A stretch of 64,000 nt of DNA from Gilliamella mensalis (GTDB lineage Bacteria; Pseudomonadota; Gammaproteobacteria; Enterobacterales; Orbaceae): assembly GCF_900103085.1 (NCBI RefSeq), contig NZ_FMWR01000010.1:83920-147919 (forward strand). Reading direction: 5' to 3'. Below the pieces are notes generated by a model. The model was given only the letters and a program-made list of their open reading frames with translations, did not search any database and was not told the DNA's origin. Both the position numbers and the translations under genes were made by a program. Positions 18,785 through 28,197 of this stretch are shown here, piece after piece; position 1 is the stretch's first letter, and every line of letters starts with the position of its first letter.

Positions 18785-20188
18785 ATGAATAGCGAATTAC
18801 AATTACCACCCTTTGTTTATCGAATATTACCATGGATTGCAGCATTTGCATTTTTTATGCAATCGCTTGATACCTCGATATTAAACACTGCGCTTCCCAC
18901 GATGGCTAAAGATCTTAATGAATCCCCCTTAAATATGCAATCAGCAGTGATAAGCTATGCTTTAACCTTGGCATTATTTATTCCAGTCAGTGGTTTTTTA
19001 TCAGATAAATTTGGCACTAGAAATATTTTTGTGATGGCAGTTTCACTGTTCACCCTTGGCTCATTGCTTTGTGCTTTATCCAATTCATTAATTTTTTTAG
19101 ATATCTCGCGTGTTATTCAAGGTATTGGTGGCTCAATGATGGTACCGATATCACGTTTAGTATTAATTAAATCTTTTAAGCGTAGTGATTTTTTAGCCGC
19201 CTTAAATACTGCCACCATTCCCGGTTTAATTGGACCTGTTTTAGGACCGGTATTAGGAGGATATTTGGTTGATATGGTGAGTTGGCATTGGGTGTTTTTT
19301 ATTAATTTACCCATTGGTATTTTAGGTGTGATAATTAGTTGGAAATATATGCCCAATCTAAAGGGTGAACACATGCCTTTTGATTTGTTTGGCTTTATAT
19401 TTATTGTGATTGCCTTTATTAGTGCTACTTTAAGTGTAGAGGTTTTAAACCAAAATCAGACATATGATTTTCCATTGCTACTTGCCGTAATCAGCTTCGT
19501 TTTTCTACTTGTTTATTATGGGTATGCCAAAAAGAAACCAACCCCCTTATTCCCACTATCACTTTTTCAGATCCATACGTTCAAAATAGGCATTATTGGC
19601 AATTTAATTTGCCGATTAGGTATATCTGGTGTGCCTTTTTTAATTCCATTGTTATTACAAGTCGGTTTTGGCTACTCGGCTGTTTTTGCCGGTGTGATGC
19701 TAATGCCAATGGCCATTGCATCAATTTGTACTCGAATTTTTATTCCACGTATTTTAGCTCGTTTAGGCTATCGTTTTGTGCTCGTTGCTAATACCATTTT
19801 AGCGGGCGTCATGATTGTTTTAATGTCTCTACTAAATTTATCGACGCCCCTTATCTTAATCAGTTTATTGTTATTTTGTATAGGTGGTATTAATTCTATG
19901 CAATATACCGCGATGAATAGCATAACTTTAGCGAACTTAGAAAACGAAAATACGAGTAGTGGTAATAGTTTAATGGCAGTTAATCAACAGCTTGCAATCA
20001 GTTTTGGTACAGGATTTGGTGCAGTTTTACTGCGATTAATTAGCAACTCAGCTAGTACTATTCACGCATTTCAATTAACATTTGTTATACTCGGTGTGGT
20101 TACAGTGCTATCAAGCGTTATTTTTGCGCAACTAAAAAAAGAAGACGGCCAAAATCTAATCACCCATCACCAAGAAATAAGGAGATAA
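18785..20188 (+). CDS. MFS multidrug exporter, DHA2 family (MdtD-like)
   Basis: A 467-aa protein with about 14 hydrophobic segments, typical of the DHA2 drug:H+ antiporter family. It has the motif-1-like loop GFLSDKFGTRNIF after TM2, the antiporter motif GLIGPVLGPVLGGYLV in TM5, and the start FFMQSLDTSILNTALP, all close to E. coli MdtD (YegB). The substrate is unknown. gloC begins four bases after its stop. The ATG at 18785 has no strong ribosome site. Assignment to DHA2 is secure; equivalence to mdtD is tentative. Confidence 0.85.
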   Translation: MNSELQLPPFVYRILPWIAAFAFFMQSLDTSILNTALPTMAKDLNESPLNMQSAVISYALTLALFIPVSGFLSDKFGTRNIFVMAVSLFTLGSLLCALSNSLIFLDISRVIQGIGGSMMVPISRLVLIKSFKRSDFLAALNTATIPGLIGPVLGPVLGGYLVDMVSWHWVFFINLPIGILGVIISWKYMPNLKGEHMPFDLFGFIFIVIAFISATLSVEVLNQNQTYDFPLLLAVISFVFLLVYYGYAKKKPTPLFPLSLFQIHTFKIGIIGNLICRLGISGVPFLIPLLLQVGFGYSAVFAGVMLMPMAIASICTRIFIPRILARLGYRFVLVANTILAGVMIVLMSLLNLSTPLILISLLLFCIGGINSMQYTAMNSITLANLENENTSSGNSLMAVNQQLAISFGTGFGAVLLRLISNSASTIHAFQLTFVILGVVTVLSSVIFAQLKKEDGQNLITHHQEIRR

Positions 20189-20192
20189 GTAA

Positions 20193-20825
20193 ATGTTTCA
20201 ATATCAAATCGTCCCTGTTACTGCTTTCCAAGAAAACTGTAGCATTATTTGGTGCGATCAAACCATGGAAGGCGCATTGATTGATCCTGGTGGTGAACCA
20301 GAACTACTGAAAAAAGCCGTTGAAAAACTAGGCGTAAATATTAAACAGATTTTATTAACCCATGGACATTTAGATCATGTGGGTGCAGCAACCACATTAG
20401 CTCAATATTATGATGTAAAGATTATTGGACCAAGCCAAGAAGATGAATTTTTGCTAACAAGTTTGCCACAGCAATGCATACAATTTGGTTTTCCTCATAC
20501 TGACAGCTTTCTACCTGATCGTTGGTTAAAAGAAGGCGACCAAATTCAAGTAGGTAACATAACCCTTGATGTGCTTTTTTGCCCAGGCCATACTCCTGGA
20601 CATATTGTTTTTATTAATCATTTGGATAAACTAGCTTTTGTCGGCGATGTATTATTTAAAGGCAGTATTGGACGAACTGATTTTCCTCGAGGCAACCATA
20701 CCGATTTAATATCATCAATCACTAATAAATTATTACCACTTGGTGATGACTTTATTTTTGTGCCAGGACACGGCCCTATGTCAAGTTTTGGTCATGAACG
20801 AATAAGCAATCCCTACTTAGTTTAA
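20193..20825 (+). CDS. gloC: type II glyoxalase-like metallo-beta-lactamase fold hydrolase (YcbL)
   Basis: A 210-aa single-domain MBL-fold hydrolase with the metal-binding motif [10 protein letters not shown] (His57, His59, Asp61, His62), [13 protein letters not shown] and GHGPMS. The opening [18 protein letters not shown] matches E. coli YcbL/GloC, which hydrolyses S-lactoylglutathione to lactate and glutathione. An AAGGAGAT ribosome site inside the end of the preceding gene suggests translational coupling with the exporter. Cytoplasmic. Confidence 0.93.
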   Translation: MFQYQIVPVTAFQENCSIIWCDQTMEGALIDPGGEPELLKKAVEKLGVNIKQILLTHGHLDHVGAATTLAQYYDVKIIGPSQEDEFLLTSLPQQCIQFGFPHTDSFLPDRWLKEGDQIQVGNITLDVLFCPGHTPGHIVFINHLDKLAFVGDVLFKGSIGRTDFPRGNHTDLISSITNKLLPLGDDFIFVPGHGPMSSFGHERISNPYLV

Positions 20826-20884
20826 GTAGAACCTTATTTTTTGTTATCACGCTCTTTGTTTTGGGGTGATAGCAAATCCCAAAC

Positions 20885-20924
20885 TTAATGTAAACTTTAA
20901 AATAAAAAAAATAGTTTACATTAA
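20885..20924 (+). promoter_or_regulatory. BirA-box-like operator upstream of bioY
   Basis: A perfect 12-bp inverted repeat, TTAATGTAAACT (20885-20896) and AGTTTACATTAA (20913-20924), is separated by 16 bases. The TGTAAAC/GTTTACA cores match the proteobacterial BirA operator (TTGTAAACC...GGTTTACAA). A TTTACA -35 in the right arm and a TATTAT-like -10 downstream would put the operator over the promoter, so biotin-loaded BirA should repress bioY. BirA identity is inferred from the motif and the target gene. Confidence 0.75.
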
Positions 20925-20976
20925 AGTGCGTTGCGCTATTATAGTTCTACTATTTATGTATCAAAGGTAGAAAATA

Positions 20977-21564
20977 ATGAAACAACAAATTACTTCGTAT
21001 TATCCAACATTTATCACTACACTGGTTAATTTATCTTCTTGGCAACGTAAGCTATTGACTACTACCTGTGCAGCATTACTTTTAGGGTTAGCGGCTAATA
21101 TTAGTATTCCAACTTACCCTGTTCCATTTACACTACAATCATTGGCGGTATTGTTAATTGGTGCTTTTTTAGGTCGTAAATTAGGCGCATTAGCAATAAT
21201 CCAATACCTTTTTTTAGGCGCAATGGGATTACCGCTATTTGCTAATGGCAGTGGTGGGATTATGGCATTAGCGTCACCTTCTTCCGGTTACTTATATGGC
21301 TATGTATTTAGTGCCTATTTAGCCGGTTTTGCAGCAGAAAGAGGGTACGATCGTCGCTTTATTTTAGGCTTAATTGCATTTGCTTGTGCGCATCAACTGT
21401 TATTTGTATTTGGTGTTGTCTATTTAATGGGCTATTTACACATTACACTTATTGATGCGTTAAAAGTAGGTTATTTTCCATTTGTTGGTATTGATGCACT
21501 TAAATTTATTATTGCAACTTGTGTAATGTTTTCACTATGGCGTTATCGTGCTAAAAATAAATAA
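20977..21564 (+). CDS. bioY: biotin transporter, S component BioY
   Basis: A 195-aa membrane protein with about six hydrophobic segments and the BioY-family signature around ISIPTYPVPFTLQSLAVLLIG and GLPLFANGSGGI. BioY is the substrate-binding component of an ECF-type biotin transporter and can work alone or with EcfAA'T. The ATG has AAGGTAG upstream. The gene is preceded by a BirA-box-like operator, strengthening the functional call. No biotin biosynthesis genes are in the window. Its last 17 bases overlap the next gene. Confidence 0.94.
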   Translation: MKQQITSYYPTFITTLVNLSSWQRKLLTTTCAALLLGLAANISIPTYPVPFTLQSLAVLLIGAFLGRKLGALAIIQYLFLGAMGLPLFANGSGGIMALASPSSGYLYGYVFSAYLAGFAAERGYDRRFILGLIAFACAHQLLFVFGVVYLMGYLHITLIDALKVGYFPFVGIDALKFIIATCVMFSLWRYRAKNK

Positions 21565-22123
21565 TATTCAAAGTGGCGATATCATCTTTCAAAGCCTTAA
21601 CGAAGATGATGATTTTAGTGACGCTATAAACCGTTCTGGTGCAGTGCCTAACATGGATGAGATAACAAAAAATATCAATCATGTCGGTTTATATATTGGC
21701 AATAATAGCGTCATTGAAGCCACACAAAAATATGGCGTGATTGAACAATCTTTGACTGACTTTGTTGGTGCGGCTAGACGTAATATCATTGGTAGAATCC
21801 ATGATTTGGCTGTTATTCAAAATGCATTAAAGCGAGCTAAACATTGCTTAGGTTCACCTTACAATCATAGCTTTAATCAAAATACAGATGGGTTTTATTG
21901 CAGTGAACTGATTACTTATGCTTTTAAAACTAAACAAGGTAGTGATTATTTCGCATTATATCCAATGAATTTTAAGGATATAACGACAAATCAAGTTTTG
22001 CCTTATTGGATTGATTATTATCGCGATCTAAAACAGAGCATCCCACAACAAGAGCTTGGTTCGCATCCACAACAATTACTCAGACAAAAACATTTATTCA
22101 AGACAATCCTAACACTTGAATGA
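21548..22123 (+). CDS. permuted papain-like (YiiX/YebB-type NlpC/P60) hydrolase
   Basis: A 191-aa protein with the permuted NlpC/P60 layout: the histidine motif NHVGLYIGNNSVIEA (His45) comes before the cysteine motif GFYCSELITYAF (Cys118). That order is typical of the YiiX/YebB/YdhR-like amidases or thioesterases. No signal peptide is visible, so it is probably cytoplasmic. The proposed start is GTG at 21548 inside the end of bioY (17-base overlap), with no other good start before the first conserved motif. Coupling to bioY is suggestive, but the substrate is unknown. Confidence 0.8.
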   Translation: MLKINNIQSGDIIFQSLNEDDDFSDAINRSGAVPNMDEITKNINHVGLYIGNNSVIEATQKYGVIEQSLTDFVGAARRNIIGRIHDLAVIQNALKRAKHCLGSPYNHSFNQNTDGFYCSELITYAFKTKQGSDYFALYPMNFKDITTNQVLPYWIDYYRDLKQSIPQQELGSHPQQLLRQKHLFKTILTLE

Positions 22124-22163
22124 TTATAAAGGAGGCAAGTTCATACAAAAAAGCATTTAACTA

Positions 22164-22192
22164 TTGACATAGCGCCATAAAATCTATAATAT
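22164..22192 (+). promoter_or_regulatory. tRNA-Asn promoter
   Basis: TTGACA (22164-22169) is followed after 17 bases by TAATAT (22187-22192), or after 15 by TATAAT. A GCGCGC discriminator precedes the tRNA, a common stringent-control feature. Confidence 0.75.
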
Positions 22193-22209
22193 GCGCGCTA
22201 CATTTCGGT

Positions 22210-22285
22210 TCCTCCATAGTTCAGTCGGTAGAACGGCGGACTGTTAATCCGTATGTCACAGGTTCAAGTCCTGTTGGAGGAGCCA
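22210..22285 (+). tRNA. tRNA-Asn(GTT)
   Basis: A 76-nt cloverleaf with acceptor TCCTCCA/TGGAGGA, anticodon GTT in GACTGTTAATC, the T-loop GGTTCAAGTCC and an encoded CCA. It is nearly identical to E. coli asnT. No terminator hairpin is evident directly downstream. Confidence 0.98.
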
Positions 22286-22521
22286 ACTTCCTAAGTTTTA
22301 ATCCTGTCTTTGATAAATTATCCGATATCTACAGTAATATTTTTATTCACTTTTTACAGTATTAATATCAAAACTCTATATTGTACTTGCAAATGGATGA
22401 TCCTCTATAAATTATTTTGAGAGCATATGACCATTTATAGACATGAATAATGTGAATTTGCAAAACCTAAAACCTAGGTTTAATATAAATACCAATTGTA
22501 CTCAGTTGATATTCAAATTTA

Positions 22522-23085
22522 ATGGCTAATTTATTAACGCTATCGGAAATAAGTAATTATTTAAAAAATGGTGAAGTGATCGCTTACCCAACTGAAGCCG
22601 TTTTTGGTCTAGGTTGTGATCCGGATTATGAATCAGCCGTATTAAAGTTGCTACAACTAAAACAACGATCAATAGATAAAGGCTTGATTTTAATTGCTAG
22701 CTGTTACCGCCAACTAATTCCTTACATAGATGTATCCGCCATTACCAATGAACAAAAACAGTTAGCACTTACTAGCTGGCCTGGACCTGTTACTTGGGTT
22801 TTTCCTAAAAATAAAAATACGCCTTATTTTTTGACAGGTAAATTTGATTCTATTGCGGTACGCGTCACTAATCATCCTTTAGTTTGCAAGCTTTGTGATC
22901 TTTATGGCAAACCAATAGTATCAACTAGCGCTAATCTTTCTACTCATAATCCTTGCAAAACTGCCATCGAAGTCGCCAAACAATTTGGTCCATATTTCCC
23001 CATTTTAGCCGGTGACACAGGTCATCGATCACAACCATCGGAAATAAAAGACATCAAAACAGGGCAAATCATTAGACAAGGATAA
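22522..23085 (+). CDS. tsaC: threonylcarbamoyl-AMP synthase
   Basis: TsaC makes threonylcarbamoyl-AMP from threonine, bicarbonate and ATP for the t6A37 modification of ANN-decoding tRNAs. The 187-aa protein has the YrdC fold with [47 protein letters not shown] and STSANLS. It is the short enterobacterial form without a SUA5 domain. The ATG has no strong ribosome site. anmK follows after four bases. Its pathway partner tsaE is also in this window at 53.2 kb. Confidence 0.95.
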   Translation: MANLLTLSEISNYLKNGEVIAYPTEAVFGLGCDPDYESAVLKLLQLKQRSIDKGLILIASCYRQLIPYIDVSAITNEQKQLALTSWPGPVTWVFPKNKNTPYFLTGKFDSIAVRVTNHPLVCKLCDLYGKPIVSTSANLSTHNPCKTAIEVAKQFGPYFPILAGDTGHRSQPSEIKDIKTGQIIRQG

Positions 23086-23089
23086 AGTT

Positions 23090-24196
23090 ATGCAAAATTT
23101 ATATGTTGGTGTGATGTCAGGTACTAGCATGGATGGAGTTGATATTGCTTTAGTTAATATTACTGCCAAAAACGTTACATCAATCGCGAGCAACTGCTAT
23201 CCAATGCCCGCCTATTTAAAACAGCATTTACTAACATTATGTGAAACCCAGCAAACCACATTACAAAATTTAGGTGAGATAGATCATCAAATAGGCAAAC
23301 TATTTGCTGATAGCATAAATCAGTTTTTAAAAGATAATAATATTGATAAACAAAAAATTAAAGCTATTGGTTGTCACGGACAAACAATTTACCATGCACC
23401 AAACGGCGAGTTTCCATTTACTTTACAAATTGGTGATGCCAATATTATTGCTGCAAAAACAGGTATAACCACTATTGCCGATTTTCGTCGTAAAGATATG
23501 GCTTATGGAGGCCAAGGCGCACCACTAGTGCCTGCTTTTCATAAAGCGGTACTACAAGATCCACAAATCAATCGTGTAGTATTAAATATTGGGGGAATAA
23601 GTAATATTTCAGTATTAATTCCTAACCATACTGTTATTGGTTACGATACAGGTCCAGGTAATGTATTACTTGATGGTTGGATAAAAGAACATTTAGGTAA
23701 AAACTATGATAAAAATGGTTTATGGGCAAAAACAGGTAAAATAAATCAAGACTTATTAAAGCTTTTATATAAAGAAGACTACTTTCAAATACCCGCACCA
23801 AAAAGCACAGGACGAGAACTATTTAATTTACCTTGGTTACATAAAAAATTAGCAGGAACTAATTTAAAACCAGAAGATATTCAAGCAACGCTCGTTGAAT
23901 TTACTGCTTTATCCATTGCCAACGAAATTAATAAATTACCTATAGTCAGCACATTACCTTGTGAGCTTTTAGTTTGCGGTGGAGGAGCGAAAAATCCACT
24001 AATTATGCAAAGATTATCAGCATTATTACCATCGTGGGCAGTATTAACAACCGACACAAAAGGCATAAATGGTGATGATATGGAGGCAATAGCCTTTGCT
24101 TGGCTTGCTTATTGTCGAATCAATAATATTCCATCAAACATTCCCGAGGTAACTGGTGCAAGCCAAGCTGTTTGTTTAGGGGTTATTTATCAATAA
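23090..24196 (+). CDS. anmK: anhydro-N-acetylmuramic acid kinase
   Basis: AnmK hydrolyses the 1,6-anhydro ring of anhydro-MurNAc and phosphorylates it, feeding recovered peptidoglycan sugar to MurQ and then NagA. The 368-aa protein has the ATP motif [15 protein letters not shown] at its start, [36 protein letters not shown] and [14 protein letters not shown]. It overlaps functionally with nagA and nagB at the start of the window. It is four bases after tsaC and convergent with the HAD gene. Confidence 0.97.
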   Translation: MQNLYVGVMSGTSMDGVDIALVNITAKNVTSIASNCYPMPAYLKQHLLTLCETQQTTLQNLGEIDHQIGKLFADSINQFLKDNNIDKQKIKAIGCHGQTIYHAPNGEFPFTLQIGDANIIAAKTGITTIADFRRKDMAYGGQGAPLVPAFHKAVLQDPQINRVVLNIGGISNISVLIPNHTVIGYDTGPGNVLLDGWIKEHLGKNYDKNGLWAKTGKINQDLLKLLYKEDYFQIPAPKSTGRELFNLPWLHKKLAGTNLKPEDIQATLVEFTALSIANEINKLPIVSTLPCELLVCGGGAKNPLIMQRLSALLPSWAVLTTDTKGINGDDMEAIAFAWLAYCRINNIPSNIPEVTGASQAVCLGVIYQ

Positions 24197-24220
24197 ACTA
24201 AAAATATAGATAGATTTTGA

Positions 24221-25000
24221 TTAAATCAAGCCAAAATGTTGTAATCCTTTAGCTATTCCATCATTATCATTAGTATCTGTCACAAACTCAGCTTGTGCTT
24301 TTAATTCATCAACAGCATTATCCATAGCAATAGGATGATCAACGGTTAGAAACATTTCAAAATCATTCATGCCATCACCAAAGGCATAGGTTGGTACATC
24401 AGTAAACCCTTTATTTTGTAACAATTTAGTAATACCATAACCTTTAGAACCACCATGATTAAAAACATCAACACAGTAAGGCGTATTACGAATAAAAGTT
24501 AACTCAGGGAAGCTCTCTCTATAAAGCGCCTCACCGGATTCACAAAGTAATAAAAGCATCTGAATAGGTGTTTTTAAATAAATCTGATCATCAACAGGCG
24601 GCACTTGCTCTTTTAGGAAACGATAAAATTTTTTAGTTGGTTGGCTATCTTGCGACACTCGCATAATTTCGTAATTATAAAAAGACAGTGGAAAACCTGT
24701 TTGCTGTTTAGAAAATTGATACAACCGATCGATAACACCCTTATCAATATCATTAGTAAAGACTTTTTCGCCTTTATATAAAACAACTTGCCCATTCATG
24801 CCAATTATCGACTCAATCTGAGTCTTTTTCATTAAATCAACCACCTCACAAGGTGTTCGACCCGTTGCCATAATTGGTGTAATATTATTTTGTTTTAATT
24901 TGTTTATAGCTTCCAAAGAGCTTGGTAATACATCAATTTGGCTATTAAATAATGTTCCATCTAAATCAAAAAAAACAATAGCATCAGGTTTCTTGCTCAT
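24221..25000 (-). CDS. Cof-type HAD-IIB sugar-phosphatase-like hydrolase
   Basis: A 259-aa HAD hydrolase. The catalytic Asp12 and Asp14 lie in FFDLDGTLFNS, motif II in MATGRTP, and motifs III/IV in GSKGYGI and FGDGMNDFEM. The C2B cap (about 85-190) is typical of the Cof/YidA group, which dephosphorylates sugar phosphates and other small metabolites. It does not match one E. coli member clearly enough for a symbol. Its ATG follows the hda stop by one base (TAATATG), so translation is probably coupled to hda. Confidence 0.88.
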   Translation of the reverse strand: MSKKPDAIVFFDLDGTLFNSQIDVLPSSLEAINKLKQNNITPIMATGRTPCEVVDLMKKTQIESIIGMNGQVVLYKGEKVFTNDIDKGVIDRLYQFSKQQTGFPLSFYNYEIMRVSQDSQPTKKFYRFLKEQVPPVDDQIYLKTPIQMLLLLCESGEALYRESFPELTFIRNTPYCVDVFNHGGSKGYGITKLLQNKGFTDVPTYAFGDGMNDFEMFLTVDHPIAMDNAVDELKAQAEFVTDTNDNDGIAKGLQHFGLI

Positions 25001-25001
25001 A

Positions 25002-25685
25002 TTACAAATCCAAAATATGTTTAATAAAAGGAATGGTTAATTTACGCTGTTGCGCAAGCGTTGCAACTTCAAACTTTTCTAATAAAGAAAACAGTGTACG
25101 CATATCACGGTTAACGCGCTTTAATAAAAATAACCCAACTTCTGTTGATAATTCAAACCCACTTAATTGTGCCCTTAATTGCAAGGCTTTAAGCTTATCA
25201 TCATCGCTAAGCTCTTTTAATTGATAAACTTGCCCCCAAGATAATCTAGAAACCAAATCAGGTAATATAAAAGAGATTTGTTTAGGCGGTCTACTTGCCG
25301 TTATCAATAATTTACTCACGTTTTTTTCAGTTAAACGATTAAATAAATCAAAAATAGCTTCTTCCCAATCTCTATGACCAGCTATTGCATCAATATCATC
25401 TAAACAGACTAAATCATAATGATCCAACCCCTGCAGAATTTCAGGCACAAGATGATAGTACTGCTTTAAGGGAATATAACTGGCTAATTTATTTTGACTT
25501 GATGCATGTAAAAGGTGAGTTCGACCCGCAGCGCTAGCCGACCATATATAAAAGATATTAAACCCCTCTTTACCTAATAAGGTTTGTAATGAATCAAATA
25601 ATAATCGATTATCGCCTACATAAAAACTATCAAAAGTTTCATTATTAGGTAATGAAAAAGGTAAAGGTAGCTGCGAAAGAGTAAT
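25002..25685 (-). CDS. hda: DnaA regulatory inactivator Hda, proposed ATT start
   Basis: Hda binds the replication clamp and stimulates hydrolysis of DnaA-bound ATP after initiation. Starting only at the internal GTG (25448) would give 148 aa lacking essential parts. Reading upstream in the same frame restores the clamp-binding motif QLPLPFSL near the N-terminus and the Walker A-like loop WSASAAGRTHLLHA. Both match E. coli Hda and give about 227 aa. Between the upstream in-frame TGA (25695-25697) and the clamp motif, the only near-cognate start is ATT at 25685. An AGG Shine-Dalgarno lies seven bases before it. LCLDDIDAIAG, SRLSWG and the C-terminal TIPFIKHIL are conserved. It lies beside oriC. 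Confidence 0.88.
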   Translation of the reverse strand: MTLSQLPLPFSLPNNETFDSFYVGDNRLLFDSLQTLLGKEGFNIFYIWSASAAGRTHLLHASSQNKLASYIPLKQYYHLVPEILQGLDHYDLVCLDDIDAIAGHRDWEEAIFDLFNRLTEKNVSKLLITASRPPKQISFILPDLVSRLSWGQVYQLKELSDDDKLKALQLRAQLSGFELSTEVGLFLLKRVNRDMRTLFSLLEKFEVATLAQQRKLTIPFIKHILDL

Positions 25686-25920
25686 AAAATAACCTCACAA
25701 TAAAAACATAATCATGTTAAGTATAAATTTGCTTTCATAAAAATCAATCACTTTTATAGAAAAGAAAAATATCCTAGTATCATATTATAATTTACTTACT
25801 ATTTTGTTTCATATTCATCATTTAGTTTTTGAACTAAATATGTTAGATCTTTAATAAAAGCTCATTTAATAAGTATAAAATAGAAGCAATAAAGGATAAA
25901 ATTTAAGCAAACAAATTTAT
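25686..25920. other. AT-rich flank between hda and oriC
   Basis: No gene. This region should carry the hda promoter on the minus strand. It contains the perfect 8-bp hairpin ATTTAGTT / AACTAAAT (25820-25839) and one GATC. In E. coli the corresponding side of oriC carries mioC, which is absent. Confidence 0.5.
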
Positions 25921-26270
25921 TTTTTGTGGATAACTCTGTGATAAATTAGGATCACAAGCTGTTATGATCGCATTAATAACCTTACCTAATAAATCATCTG
26001 TGGATAAATAGAATAGTTATAAACAAGTTAAAATAAAAAAAGATCCGATCAATTAACAGAATTAGATGATAGATAAGATCCTATAAAATAATTATAAAAA
26101 AGAGTTATCAACAAAAAGGATCCACAGTAATAATAATAAAAATAAAAAGATCATCTAAAAGATCTTATTTTATTTAGATCGCGATCAAAATAGATCATTT
26201 GACGTAATCGAAAAGATGAGTAAAATTCCCTACCCTAAATAAACCAAATCTTCAGATCTAAATTAGCGAT
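25921..26270. other. oriC: chromosomal replication origin oriC
   Basis: Two perfect DnaA boxes lie on the minus strand (TGTGGATAA at 25925-25933 and 25999-26007). A good box TTATCAACA is at 26105-26113 and a weaker TTATAAACA at 26017-26025. On the mnmG side four GATC-ended 13-mers (26140-26152, 26152-26164, 26168-26180, 26184-26196) resemble the E. coli unwinding repeats GATCTnTTnTTTT in inverse orientation. Thirteen GATC sites lie between 25950 and 26268. Position directly before mnmG matches the E. coli oriC-mnmG order. Confidence 0.92.
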
Positions 26271-26304
26271 CTTCTGTACACAAAATAAATACGAGGCTTT
26301 TTTT

Positions 26305-28197
26305 ATGTTTTATCCAGATCTTTTTGATGTCATCATCGTCGGCGGCGGCCATGCCGGAACAGAAGCAGCCATGGCATCAGCAAGAATGGGACGAAAAACA
26401 CTACTTTTAACCCATAATATCAATACATTAGGACAAATGTCTTGCAACCCAGCCATTGGCGGTATAGGTAAAGGCCACTTAGTTAAAGAAATTGATGCAA
26501 TGGGAGGCTTAATGGCCCATGCTATCGATCGTGCAGGGATCCAATTTAGGATCTTAAATAGCAGCAAAGGTCCAGCCGTTAGGGCTACGCGTGCACAAGC
26601 TGATCGATCTCTGTATCGAAAAGTGATAAGAACAACACTTGAAAACCAAGAAAATTTAATGTTGTTTCAACAATCGGTTGAAGATGTGATCATTGAAAAC
26701 GATCAGATCATTGGTGTAAAAACCCAAATGGGTGTTTCTTTTAAAGCCAAAGCTGTTGTACTTACAACAGGTACTTTTTTAGACGGTAAGATCCACATAG
26801 GGCTTGATAATTATAGTGGCGGTCGTACCGGCGATCCAGCCTCGATCGGCTTATCAAAATCACTACATCAATATTCGTTTAGAATGGGGCGCTTAAAAAC
26901 GGGTACTCCACCACGAATTGATGCTAGAACCATTGATTTTTCAAAATTAGGAACGCAATATGGCGATGATCCTGTTCCAGTATTTTCATTTTTGGGTAAT
27001 ACAAATGAACACCCTAAGCAGATCCCTTGCTATATCACCAGCACGAATGAAACAACCCACGATATTATTAGATCTAATTTAGATCGCAGCCCTATGTATA
27101 CTGGTATTATTGAAGGTGTAGGACCAAGATATTGCCCATCAATTGAAGATAAGATCATGCGTTTTGCCGATCGCAATTCTCATCAGATCTATTTAGAACC
27201 TGAAGGATTAGATAGCAATGAGATCTATCCAAATGGGATCTCAACAAGCTTACCATTTGATACGCAACTTGCATTTGTCCGTAGTATGAAAGGATTAGAA
27301 AAAGCCAACATTATAAGACCGGGTTACGCGATCGAATATGATTATTTTGATCCAAGGGATCTTAAACCAACACTTGAAAGTAAAGTGATCAAAGGGCTCT
27401 TTTTAGCTGGACAGATCAATGGCACAACAGGATATGAAGAAGCGGCTGCACAAGGAATGCTTGCTGGTTTAAATGCAGCCCGCTTTGCACATGATCAAGA
27501 TCAATGGTATCCAAATCGTGATCAAGCTTATTTAGGTGTGCTAGTTGATGATCTTTGTACACTTGGCACTAACGAACCTTATCGTATGTTTACCTCGCGC
27601 GCTGAATATCGTTTAATGTTACGTGAAGACAATGCTGATATTCGTTTAACTGAAATAGGTCGTAAACTAGGCATGGTCGACGATTATCGTTGGCGTCGTT
27701 TTAATGAAAAATTCGAAGCTATTGAACAAGAAAGAGCAAGGTTACGGGATATATGGGTACATCCTCATATTGAAACCATCGATGAAGTCAATGCTGTTTT
27801 AAGTGCTAATTTGACTAAAGAAGCCAATGGTGAAGAGTTACTTAAAAGGCCTGAAATGAGTTATAACTCATTGAAATCACTTTCATTATTTGCACCTGGC
27901 TTATCTGACATACAGGCTGCTGAACAGGTTGAAATTCAAGTAAAATATGATGGTTATATTAAACTGCAAATAGAAGAAATTGAACGTCAAAAGCGCAATG
28001 AAGAAACACTTATTCCAGAGCATATTGATTATGCAGAAATATCGGGATTATCGAATGAAGTTGTGGCTAAATTAAAGCAGCATAAACCTGTTTCAATAGG
28101 ACAAGCTTCTCGTATATCAGGAATTACACCAGCTGCTATTTCAATGTTATTAGTTTATTTAAAAAAGAAGAATTATGTTAAAAAAGAAACTCACTAA
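26305..28197 (+). CDS. mnmG: tRNA uridine-5-carboxymethylaminomethyl modification enzyme, FAD subunit
   Basis: With MnmE, MnmG (GidA) installs the cmnm5 group at wobble U34 of several tRNAs. The 630-aa protein has the FAD-binding motif [14 protein letters not shown] near residue 10, the catalytic-cysteine block [46 protein letters not shown] and the C-terminal [16 protein letters not shown]. It is full length. It reads away from oriC and overlaps rsmG by 23 bases. The first two thirds of the gene are extremely rich in GATC, continuing the origin pattern. Confidence 0.98.
   Translation: MFYPDLFDVIIVGGGHAGTEAAMASARMGRKTLLLTHNINTLGQMSCNPAIGGIGKGHLVKEIDAMGGLMAHAIDRAGIQFRILNSSKGPAVRATRAQADRSLYRKVIRTTLENQENLMLFQQSVEDVIIENDQIIGVKTQMGVSFKAKAVVLTTGTFLDGKIHIGLDNYSGGRTGDPASIGLSKSLHQYSFRMGRLKTGTPPRIDARTIDFSKLGTQYGDDPVPVFSFLGNTNEHPKQIPCYITSTNETTHDIIRSNLDRSPMYTGIIEGVGPRYCPSIEDKIMRFADRNSHQIYLEPEGLDSNEIYPNGISTSLPFDTQLAFVRSMKGLEKANIIRPGYAIEYDYFDPRDLKPTLESKVIKGLFLAGQINGTTGYEEAAAQGMLAGLNAARFAHDQDQWYPNRDQAYLGVLVDDLCTLGTNEPYRMFTSRAEYRLMLREDNADIRLTEIGRKLGMVDDYRWRRFNEKFEAIEQERARLRDIWVHPHIETIDEVNAVLSANLTKEANGEELLKRPEMSYNSLKSLSLFAPGLSDIQAAEQVEIQVKYDGYIKLQIEEIERQKRNEETLIPEHIDYAEISGLSNEVVAKLKQHKPVSIGQASRISGITPAAISMLLVYLKKKNYVKKETH

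Noticed and set aside
25002..25448. A truncated 148-aa Hda or a pseudogene
   Set aside because: The frame stays open upstream and encodes the conserved clamp motif and nucleotide-binding loop, so the gene is full length with a non-ATG start.
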